A stretch of 47,224 nucleotides of DNA. Source: Desulfatitalea sp. UBA4791 (lineage in GTDB: Bacteria > Desulfobacterota > Desulfobacteria > Desulfobacterales > Desulfosarcinaceae). The notes under the pieces were generated by a model, which made no database searches, had not been told where the DNA came from, and was given only the letters and a program-made list of their open reading frames with translations. Below, in pieces: positions 40,522-47,224 of this stretch (positions within the stretch are counted from its first letter, which is position 1; every line of letters begins with the position of its first letter). Made by a program: the position numbers and the translations under genes. Location: NCBI GenBank assembly GCA_002402905.1, contig DHGT01000102.1:1-47224 (forward strand), written 5' to 3'.

Positions 40522-41751
40522 ATGGCGCTAGTCGTCCAGAAATACGGCGGCACCTCGGTGGCCAACATCGAGCGGATCAGCAATGTGGCGCGTCGGGTTG
40601 CCAAGACCTACGACCAGGGCAACGACGTGATCGTCATCCTGTCGGCCATGGCCGGCGTCACCGACAGTTTGATCGCCCTGGCCCATCAAGCCGTCGAGGA
40701 GCCGGATAAGCGGGAGATGGATGTCCTGCTGGCCACCGGCGAACAAACCACGGCGGCCCTGCTGGCCATGATGCTCAGGGCCAAAGGGTACCAGGCGCAA
40801 TCCATGCTGGGCCACCAGGCCGATGTGGTCACCGATTCCGCTTACGGCAACGCACGCATCATAGAGATCGGTGCCAAGCCGCTACGCAAGCTGATCGATA
40901 GACACACGATCGTGGTGGTGGCCGGTTTCCAGGGGTATGACATCAAGGGCAACATCACGACCCTGGGACGAGGCGGCTCGGACACTTCGGCCGTTGCCAT
41001 TGCCGCGGCCGTCAAGGCGGACGTTTGCGAAATTTACACCGATGTGGACGGCATCTACACCGCCGATCCCAACATCTGCCCCAAAGCGCGCAAGCTCAAA
41101 TCGATCTCCTATGACGAAATGCTCAACATGGCCAGCCTGGGGGCAAAAGTGCTGCAGATCCGGTCGGTGGGATTTGCCAAAAAATATGATATTCCCGTGC
41201 ATGTTCGTTCATCTTTCAGTGAGGAGGAAGGCACCATGGTGGTCAATGAAGATTCGGGCATGGAGCAGTTGTTGGTGTCCGCTGTGTCGCACGACAAGAA
41301 TCAGGCCCGCATAACCATCACCAAGGTCCCTGATCAGCCTGGGATCGCAGCGAAAATCTTCTCCCCCATATCCGAGGAAGGCATCGTCGTAGACATGATC
41401 ATACAGAACACCCGCCAGGGTGGTAAAACCGACATGACCTTCACGGTGCCCAAGGTGGATTTCAAGCGCACGATGCAAATCACCCAGAAAGTGGCCGGGG
41501 AGATCGGCGCCGAAGAGGTGATGGGCGACACCGACATCGCCATGGTCTCGGCCATCGGGGTCGGCATGAAAAACCATTCCGGCGTCGCTTCGGTGATGTT
41601 CAACACCCTGGCCCGGGAGAACATCAACATCCTGATGATCAGCACCTCGGAAATCCGCATCTCCTGCGTGATCGAAGAGAAATACACGGAACTGGCCGTG
41701 CGCGTGCTTCATACCGCCTTCGGCCTCGATGATGAAGAGACGCAGGTATGA
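40522..41751 (+). CDS. lysC: Aspartate kinase LysC
   Basis: A 409-residue enzyme phosphorylating aspartate at the entry to lysine, threonine and methionine synthesis. The kinase domain has VVQKYGGTSVAN, ATGEQTTAALL and GRGGSDTSAVAIAAA; two ACT domains follow from about residue 265 (ITKVPDQPGIAAKIF and GVGMKNHSGVASVMF), giving feedback inhibition by lysine and/or threonine. GTGAGGAAAA precedes the ATG. Confidence 0.96.
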   Translation: MALVVQKYGGTSVANIERISNVARRVAKTYDQGNDVIVILSAMAGVTDSLIALAHQAVEEPDKREMDVLLATGEQTTAALLAMMLRAKGYQAQSMLGHQADVVTDSAYGNARIIEIGAKPLRKLIDRHTIVVVAGFQGYDIKGNITTLGRGGSDTSAVAIAAAVKADVCEIYTDVDGIYTADPNICPKARKLKSISYDEMLNMASLGAKVLQIRSVGFAKKYDIPVHVRSSFSEEEGTMVVNEDSGMEQLLVSAVSHDKNQARITITKVPDQPGIAAKIFSPISEEGIVVDMIIQNTRQGGKTDMTFTVPKVDFKRTMQITQKVAGEIGAEEVMGDTDIAMVSAIGVGMKNHSGVASVMFNTLARENINILMISTSEIRISCVIEEKYTELAVRVLHTAFGLDDEETQV

Positions 41752-41816
41752 CAGTGCCGTCCGGCAACGACGTGTAAGGAACGATTGGCCAAAAACCGGA
41801 AAAGCTCGGCCGTCCA

Positions 41817-41918
41817 ATGAAGGTGCCCCGATTCAGTCCCGATCAATTGATGCTGGTTTTGCTGGTGGGTCTGGTGATCGCCGGGCTGGGGGTGTGGCGC
41901 TACGTGACACTCCCATGA
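41817..41918 (+). CDS. Possible 33-residue single-helix membrane protein
   Basis: A short frame encoding MKVPRFSPDQ, then a single hydrophobic helix LMLVLLVGLVIAGLGVW, then RYVTLP before TGA. Charge distribution suits a small membrane protein. The ribosome-binding site is weak (GGAAAAG about 13 nt upstream). It lies 65 bp after lysC. Plausible but unproven. Confidence 0.4.
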   Translation: MKVPRFSPDQLMLVLLVGLVIAGLGVWRYVTLP

Positions 41919-41928
41919 CAGGCTCCCT

Positions 41929-41989
41929 GGATTAGATTTTTCGCGCAACACCGATATCGGGTAAATCGGCCATTTGTGGATGGGCACTA
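41929..41989 (-). repeat. Family A repeat supplying the pyrF stop codon
   Basis: Read on the minus strand, TAGTGCCCATCCACAAATGG and the following 40 nt match the right arm at 5130-5190 through GATATC and on to AATC..ATCC-like ends. The first three bases are the TAG stop of pyrF. Confidence 0.75.
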
Positions 41990-42730
41990 TTCGGGCTTGT
42001 CCGCCATCGCGGCCAGCGTGGCATCGATCTCCTCGCCAATGCGTTGGGCCGCTGCCACCGGATCATCCGCATCCCTGATGGGACGGCCCACGACGATATA
42101 ATCGGCCCCCTGGGCGACGGCCATGGCCGGGGTCACCACGCGCCGTTGATCGTCCGCGGCACCCGATCCCCAATCCGGCCGAATCCCGGGCGTCACCGCC
42201 AAAAAAGCTTCTCCGAGCCGCGATTTGATCTCGGCGGCTTCAAGGCCGGAACACACCACGCCGGCGCAACCGGCGGCTCTGGCCATCTCGGCCTTGAACA
42301 TCACCATTTGCCGACTGTCATCGGCCAACTCCCCGCGATACCCGGCCCCACGTAAATCCTCGGAAGAGACGCTGGTCAATAGCGTCACGCCCAACACGTC
42401 CACCTTGCCCCGGCTTCCCCGCACGGCCGCCTCGAGCATGGAGAGGCTTTCCCCGCAGTGCGCCGTGGCCAAACTCACACCCATCGCAGCGATGCGCGCC
42501 ATGGCGCGTTCCACCGTGGTGGGAATATCATGCAGCTTCAAATCCAGAAAAACAGCGACACCCGCACGGTTCGTCAGCCAATCGACCAAGTCCGGGCCAC
42601 TGCTGATAAAAAGCTCCAATCCAACCTTGAACATGCCCACGTATCCACGCAATCGCGACACCAGGTTTTTGGCATCGGCAGCCGTGGGCACATCCAGGGG
42701 GAAAACGATACGATCCTTACCTTTTTTCAT
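41987..42730 (-). CDS. pyrF: Orotidine 5'-phosphate decarboxylase PyrF
   Basis: A 247-residue TIM-barrel enzyme making UMP from OMP. The catalytic Asp63, Lys65 and Asp68 lie in FLDLKLHDIPTTV. VFPLDVPT at the start, VTPGIRPDWG and ADYIVVGRPIRDA are the other motifs. Start at 42730 fits the family N-terminus although the ribosome-binding site is weak; the frame continues upstream for 48 codons. The stop comes from a family A repeat. The gap 42731-43022 holds a perfect 14-bp palindrome (42887-42900) and no gene. Confidence 0.94.
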   Translation of the reverse strand: MKKGKDRIVFPLDVPTAADAKNLVSRLRGYVGMFKVGLELFISSGPDLVDWLTNRAGVAVFLDLKLHDIPTTVERAMARIAAMGVSLATAHCGESLSMLEAAVRGSRGKVDVLGVTLLTSVSSEDLRGAGYRGELADDSRQMVMFKAEMARAAGCAGVVCSGLEAAEIKSRLGEAFLAVTPGIRPDWGSGAADDQRRVVTPAMAVAQGADYIVVGRPIRDADDPVAAAQRIGEEIDATLAAMADKPE

Positions 42731-42886
42731 CGACCAAGCATCTTTCTGCCGTATCCATACCCTTTCCGGATCCGGGCCCCGTGAATCAGGCAAAATCATA
42801 ATTCGGTCACGGGCGGTTTGAAACTCCCGCCCATGGCCGACGGGCCGGTCGGATAGGCCGGCAACCCCTCGCAACGGCTAAAAAAA

Positions 42887-42900
42887 ATTGAATGTTCAAT
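42887..42900. promoter_or_regulatory. Operator-like palindrome between pyrF and the CheD-HDOD gene
   Basis: ATTGAATGTTCAAT reads as a palindrome (6-bp arms, 2-nt centre) in the divergent intergenic region. Size and placement suit a dimeric repressor site. No regulator is identified. Confidence 0.35.
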
Positions 42901-43022
42901 CGAAATTGTGATAATTAGCAATTTAACGGTTGAACTTCAAAGCATTTTTATAACGCGTGGCTATCCATCCATGACCGTCACCCCATGTGGCGGTCTTGAA
43001 TCCTTGAAGGCTGAACCCATCG

Positions 43023-44381
43023 ATGACAACGTCACAGCGGTACCATGTAGCTGCGGGGAGCTTTTACACCAGTGCATCGAAGCCGTTGCTCCTGCAGGCC
43101 TATCTGGGCACCTGTGTCGGTCTTTCACTTTACTGCAAAGAGACCGGCATCGGAGGCATGATTCACCTGCTGCTGCCCGAACCGGTATCTGTGTCAAGTA
43201 TGGCCCATCCTGAAAAATATGCCACCACCGGCGTGCCGATGCTCGTCGACGCACTCCTGAAAATGGGCGCCAATAGGGAAGCTATAATTGCCACCATCGC
43301 CGGTGGCGCACTGGTGGGGCCGCTGAGCGATCAGGACCTCGCCCTGGATATCGGTGGCCGCACTGCGGAAAAAACCCGCGACATCGTGGAAAAACTCAAG
43401 ATCGACATCCTGCGATCGGAAACCGGCGGCTTTTTCACCTGTTGCATGAGTCTGGACCTGGCCAACGGCAATTGTACCATCGAACCGGCGGGCCAGGCTA
43501 AATTGGTATGGGATGAAAAGGTTCATGTACCCACCGTGGCCGAAATCAAGGACGCGGCCGAACATTTGCAGCCGATTCCCCAGGTGGTGCTGAAGGTGCT
43601 GCGCATGATCGACGAGGGCACCCAAGGTATCGAACTGATCGCCGAAGAGATTCGCAAAGATCAGGTCATTACGGCGCGAACCCTCGGCCTGGCCAATTCG
43701 GCCCTGTTCACCAAAAAGAAGAACATCGAGTCTCTCGACCACGCGTTGGTCTTTCTGGGACAGGACCAGTTGGTTAAATTGATCCTGTCGGCCGCAGTTC
43801 AAAGCTTTTTCGAACAATCGTCCATGGGGTATTCATTGTGCAAGGGCGGCCTCTACCATCACGCGGTCGGTTGTGCCCAGGTGGCCGAGGCGCTGGCCAA
43901 AAAGACCCAAAAGGTACCGCCCCAAAAGGCTTATACCGCCGGATTGCTGCATGACATCGGCAAAGTGGTCCTCGATCAATACATCGCTCCCATGTATCCG
44001 CTTTTTTACCGTCAAGCCATGGAAGGTCATCAAAATGTGCTGGACATCGAAAAGCGCGTTTTCGGCATTGACCACACTCAAGTGGGCCGGATGCTGGCCG
44101 AGCAATGGTCTTTGCCCGAATCTCTGACACATGCGGTGCGTTATCATCATGACCCGGACAAGGCGAGTCCCCATGCCCTGTTGACCATCGTGGTCTACCT
44201 GGCCGATCTGCTCCTGTCACGCTTCCAGATCGGCATAGAAATCGAACGGATCGATACCCGAACGCTGTCGACCCTCATGGCCCGACTCGACCTGAGTACC
44301 GGACATTTCGCAGACCTGGTCGATTCGATTCCGAGCACTGTTTTTAACGACGCCGTGGAGGCCTGCATCAAGGCCGCATAA
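43023..44381 (+). CDS. CheD-HDOD fusion protein
   Basis: A 452-residue protein joining two signalling domains. Residues 1-160 are CheD-like (receptor glutamine deamidase): the catalytic Cys31 in LGTCVGLSLY and His48 in GGMIHLLLPE are 17 residues apart as in Thermotoga CheD, and ATIAGGAL corresponds to the family's conserved glycine segment. Residues 170-400 are an HDOD domain (LQPIPQVVLKVLRMIDEG, YTAGLLHDIGKVVLDQY). HDOD domains act in two-component and second-messenger signalling. No chemotaxis genes adjoin. It may deamidate a receptor or act as an adaptor. Confidence 0.85.
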   Translation: MTTSQRYHVAAGSFYTSASKPLLLQAYLGTCVGLSLYCKETGIGGMIHLLLPEPVSVSSMAHPEKYATTGVPMLVDALLKMGANREAIIATIAGGALVGPLSDQDLALDIGGRTAEKTRDIVEKLKIDILRSETGGFFTCCMSLDLANGNCTIEPAGQAKLVWDEKVHVPTVAEIKDAAEHLQPIPQVVLKVLRMIDEGTQGIELIAEEIRKDQVITARTLGLANSALFTKKKNIESLDHALVFLGQDQLVKLILSAAVQSFFEQSSMGYSLCKGGLYHHAVGCAQVAEALAKKTQKVPPQKAYTAGLLHDIGKVVLDQYIAPMYPLFYRQAMEGHQNVLDIEKRVFGIDHTQVGRMLAEQWSLPESLTHAVRYHHDPDKASPHALLTIVVYLADLLLSRFQIGIEIERIDTRTLSTLMARLDLSTGHFADLVDSIPSTVFNDAVEACIKAA

Positions 44382-44404
44382 GAGGGGGAGTTACCGATAC
44401 ACCC

Positions 44405-45859
44405 ATGTCCATCAGTGAAAAACAGCAAGAGCTGCTGCGCCGTCTGCCGGGGGTCGATCATCTGATCCACCTGGCGGAAAATGACCCCCGCCTTCAATCC
44501 ATTCCCAAATCGGTGCTGGTCCGCGCCATCAGGGAAACACTGGCCGAATTGCGCCGGCAGATCCTGGAACAGCCCGCAACCAGCGACGATCGATGGGATG
44601 AATCGTTCGATATGATCGCCCGGATCGCCCAAAAGGCATCCGTCGCTCAGGCCTATAACTTGAAGCGGACCGTCAACGCCACCGGTGTGGTCGTGCACAC
44701 CAATCTGGGGCGCTCGTGTCTGGCCCGGGAAGCGATCGACCACCTGGTTCAAATTGCCTCTTGCTACTCCAACCTCGAATTCGACTTGAAAGCCGGTCGG
44801 CGGGGCTCCCGGTACAGTGCGGTCGAGGATTTGCTGTGTGAATTGAGCGGCGCCGAAGCGGCCATGGCGGTCAACAACAACGCGGCCGCGGTACTGCTTT
44901 GCCTCGATACCATGGCGCGGGGCAAGGAGGTGATCATCTCCCGGGGAGAACTGGTGGAGATCGGCGGATCGTTCCGGATTCCCGACGTGATGTCCAGAAG
45001 CGGCGCCATCCTCAAGGAGGTAGGCACGACCAACCGCACGCATCTCCGGGATTACCAGCAGGCCATCTCCAACGATACCGGATTGCTGCTCAAGGTTCAC
45101 ACCAGCAATTACAGCATCGTCGGATTTACGGCCGCCGTATCGCTCGAGCAGATGGTCACCCTGGGCAAGCAATTCAACCTGCCCGTAATGGAAGACCTGG
45201 GCAGCGGCAATTTGATCGATCTGACGCGCTACGGCCTGACCGCCGAGCCCACGGTGCAGGCCTCGGTGGCCGCCGGCATCGATGTGGTGACCTTCAGCGG
45301 CGACAAACTGCTTGGCGGGCCTCAGGCCGGCCTCATCGTCGGCAAAACCGCTCTTCTCGACCGCATCAAGACCAATCCGCTGACCCGCGCCCTGCGTATC
45401 GACAAGATGACCCTGGCGGCCCTGGAGGCAACACTGCGCTTGTACCGGGACGAACGCCAGGCCGTATCCCGAATCCCGACCCTGAGAATGCTTTTCGCCC
45501 GGCGCCCGGAACTCGAGGGCCGCGCCAATCGGCTGGCAGAAGGCCTGCGTGCACTATCGGGGGATCGATTGGATGTCGAACCGATCGATCTCTCCTCACG
45601 AGCCGGCGGCGGCGCGTTGCCCCTGCTGGACCTGCCCAGTTGCGGCCTGGCCGTTCGCATTCAAGGCCTCTCGGCCAGCCGGATCGAATCCCATCTGCGG
45701 GCCAACACACCGCCCATCATCGGGCGGATCGAAAACGACCGATTTATTATGGACCCCCGAACCCTCCGGGACGATGAGCTGCAACTCATCGTAGATGCTT
45801 TCGAACGCCTGTTAACCCACAGCACCACGACCCAAACGAATTCCCATGGAGATCATTGA
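44405..45859 (+). CDS. selA: L-seryl-tRNA(Sec) selenium transferase SelA
   Basis: A 484-residue PLP enzyme converting Ser-tRNA(Sec) to Sec-tRNA(Sec) using selenophosphate. The Schiff-base lysine is Lys301 in TFSGDKLLGGPQAGLIVG (E. coli Lys295). NATGVVVHTNLGRS, VNNNAAAVLL, RGELVEIGGSFRIPDV and VGTTNRTHL are typical. Length is normal. It supplies the machinery needed by selD and the selenoprotein at 18091. selB is not within the window and may follow beyond 47224. Confidence 0.97.
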   Translation: MSISEKQQELLRRLPGVDHLIHLAENDPRLQSIPKSVLVRAIRETLAELRRQILEQPATSDDRWDESFDMIARIAQKASVAQAYNLKRTVNATGVVVHTNLGRSCLAREAIDHLVQIASCYSNLEFDLKAGRRGSRYSAVEDLLCELSGAEAAMAVNNNAAAVLLCLDTMARGKEVIISRGELVEIGGSFRIPDVMSRSGAILKEVGTTNRTHLRDYQQAISNDTGLLLKVHTSNYSIVGFTAAVSLEQMVTLGKQFNLPVMEDLGSGNLIDLTRYGLTAEPTVQASVAAGIDVVTFSGDKLLGGPQAGLIVGKTALLDRIKTNPLTRALRIDKMTLAALEATLRLYRDERQAVSRIPTLRMLFARRPELEGRANRLAEGLRALSGDRLDVEPIDLSSRAGGGALPLLDLPSCGLAVRIQGLSASRIESHLRANTPPIIGRIENDRFIMDPRTLRDDELQLIVDAFERLLTHSTTTQTNSHGDH

Positions 45860-47187
45860 TGGCATGCCCACCGATCCAACAAGGCCAATCGACCGACATT
45901 CATGCCCTCCTACGCATGGAACCGGAAACCGCCCTGTCCGCACGCATCAAATCAACTGCGGCCGGGGACCCGCCCCATTTCGGCGCCCTGTTTCCGCCAC
46001 CGCCCCTTGAGGCATGCTTCCTATCCAAGACGGCTTCTTGGGAGCGCTTTGCGACAATGGCGATCCATATCGATCGAGCCGACGAGAACACCGAAAATCA
46101 CTCCTTGCACAGCGCGATCCAGGAATCCCTGACCGCCCTCGCCAAAGACGGCGCCATGCATTGGTTTCGTTGGGACGCAACCCTTTACGGCTGCGCGATA
46201 AAAGATGCCGATGCACCAGCGGCCGGCCGCATCGCGCAACAGATCCAACACAAGCTGGACGAAACCCTGATGGCCACCGTGTCCGTCGGTCTTTCCGAGT
46301 TTCCCTTGGATGATTTCAGTCGCGCGGCGGCTTTTGAGAATGCCTGCAAGGCCCTGGATCACGCTGCCTTCTTCGGCCCCGCCAGCACCGTCGTTTTCGA
46401 TGCAGTCAGCCTGAACATCAGTGGCGATCATTTTTACCAGACTGGAAAGCTGGCCGAAGCCATGGCCGAATACCGGGCGGCCTTGCGGCTGGATGCCGAT
46501 GATGTCAACGTCTATAACAGCCTGGGCGTGTGCCTGGCGCAGACAGGGGAGATCGAGGAGGCCGCCGCCTGTTTTGAAAAGGCCCTGGCCATCGATCCCA
46601 AAGAGGCCATGGCCGCCTACAACCTCGGGGTACTGGACCTGCTCGGCAAAGCAGATGAACAGGCCCTGGCCCATTTTCAAAACGCCTACGCCCTGGACGA
46701 CCGCACCTTCGACATTGCCTTTCAGATCGGCAAATTGCTCACCGAACATCATGCCTATGGCGAGGCCAAGCCCTACCTGGAAAAGGCGCTGTCGCTCAAC
46801 AACACCTCGGCACCGGCCTGGAGTTACCTGGGGCAGTGTCTGCATGGGTTGGACCATATCCAGCAGGCGATCGACGCATTCAAACGAGCGGTCAAAATCA
46901 ACCCCAACGATGCGACAGCCTTGTCCCGACTGGCCGTTCTATACGACCTCAAAGGTGAGAATCCGGAGATCAGCCTGACCTTTGCCCGTCAAAGCGTTGC
47001 CCTGGCCCCTGAAAACGGTGAATTCAGGATGCGTCTGGCCGAACTCTACCAGAAGCATGATCGACTAGACCAGGCGCTTTCGGAATATCGATCCGCGGCC
47101 GCATTAGGGCAAGACAGCTCGGAACAGATCGCTCAGGTTCAAGCTCAAATGGACACTCCGGCGTCCAAAAAGCAACGGTGTGCCTGA
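45859..47187 (+). CDS. Degenerate GGDEF-like domain plus TPR protein
   Basis: A 442-residue protein. Residues 60-190 end in TVSVGLSEFPLDDFSRAAAF and then ACKALDHAAFFGPASTVVF, which mirrors the C-terminal part of GGDEF domains; no GG(D/E)EF signature is visible, so it is not expected to make c-di-GMP. Residues 195-430 hold about seven tetratricopeptide repeats (for example AEAMAEYRAALRLDADDVNV). The ATG shares one base with the selA stop (TGATG) and GGAG lies 7 nt upstream, so it is coupled to selA. The function is unknown. Confidence 0.85.
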   Translation: MACPPIQQGQSTDIHALLRMEPETALSARIKSTAAGDPPHFGALFPPPPLEACFLSKTASWERFATMAIHIDRADENTENHSLHSAIQESLTALAKDGAMHWFRWDATLYGCAIKDADAPAAGRIAQQIQHKLDETLMATVSVGLSEFPLDDFSRAAAFENACKALDHAAFFGPASTVVFDAVSLNISGDHFYQTGKLAEAMAEYRAALRLDADDVNVYNSLGVCLAQTGEIEEAAACFEKALAIDPKEAMAAYNLGVLDLLGKADEQALAHFQNAYALDDRTFDIAFQIGKLLTEHHAYGEAKPYLEKALSLNNTSAPAWSYLGQCLHGLDHIQQAIDAFKRAVKINPNDATALSRLAVLYDLKGENPEISLTFARQSVALAPENGEFRMRLAELYQKHDRLDQALSEYRSAAALGQDSSEQIAQVQAQMDTPASKKQRCA

Positions 47188-47199
47188 TTCACCGCTTTT

Positions 47200-47224
47200 C
47201 AGCAATTCTAACTGAATGTCATTT
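47200..47224. repeat. Family B dispersed repeat, copy 4 (cut by window end)
   Basis: CAGCAATTCTAACTGAATGT and CATTT match the first 25 nt of copies 1 and 2 with three differences near the ends. It begins 12 bp after the TPR gene. Confidence 0.65.

Overview
The window looks like chromosome of an anaerobic, probably sulfate-reducing bacterium of the Desulfobacterota (Desulfosarcina-like). That placement is an inference. It rests on CODH/acetyl-CoA synthase genes beside ordinary Gram-negative envelope genes, a PxxKW cysteine-rich protein, rubrerythrin with ferredoxin, and a set of selenium genes typical of this group. DNA is moderately GC-rich, genes are densely packed on both strands, and I see no phage, insertion sequence, CRISPR array, rRNA or tRNA.

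Layout. (1) 1-4977: end of a CO dehydrogenase gene, then acsB, acsC and acsE of the Wood-Ljungdahl pathway, closed by a strong terminator. (2) 5041-7624, minus: a small periplasmic protein and a selenium operon (zinc-ribbon protein, selD, yedF). selD is itself a selenoprotein gene: its first 32 codons lie upstream of the apparent start and contain an in-frame UGA. (3) 7796-11617, minus: three RNA-binding genes (DEAD-box helicase, RRM protein, cold-shock protein), an outer-membrane barrel, and a rubrerythrin/ferredoxin pair. (4) 11911-20032: mixed housekeeping (HAD phosphatase, universal stress protein, GDPD, UDP-sugar dehydrogenase, rluB, argJ, AEC transporter, truA) plus a second selenoprotein gene at 18091-18285 that standard gene calling would miss. 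(5) 20476-28853: cyclic-nucleotide-binding protein, aminotransferase, PxxKW protein, kdsD, phosphofructokinase, waaA and a large periplasmic-binding lipoprotein. (6) 29079-31952: DUF4124 protein, class II aldolase, and two small proteins, the first behind a good sigma-28 promoter. (7) 31971-41918: mazG/cvpA, then a phoH-pgpH-ybeY-pdxJ-nnr-tsaE-lysC run. (8) 41987-47187: pyrF, a CheD-HDOD fusion, selA, and a degenerate-GGDEF/TPR protein.

Selenium links the window together. selD makes selenophosphate, selA loads it onto tRNA(Sec), and two genes here appear to use selenocysteine. Both UGA codons are followed at a similar distance by a 7-bp hairpin with a GGA triloop, a plausible shared bacterial SECIS.

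Two families of dispersed intergenic repeats run through the window. Family A is REP/REPIN-like and supplies the TAG stop codon of two unrelated genes. Family B includes two perfect 44-nt copies 11 kb apart. Other points worth attention are a PdxJ homologue lacking its catalytic residues, a promoter-operator-terminator leader before the PxxKW gene, a pentapeptide-repeat tail on PhoH, and a relic of an MscS channel gene abutting a family B repeat.
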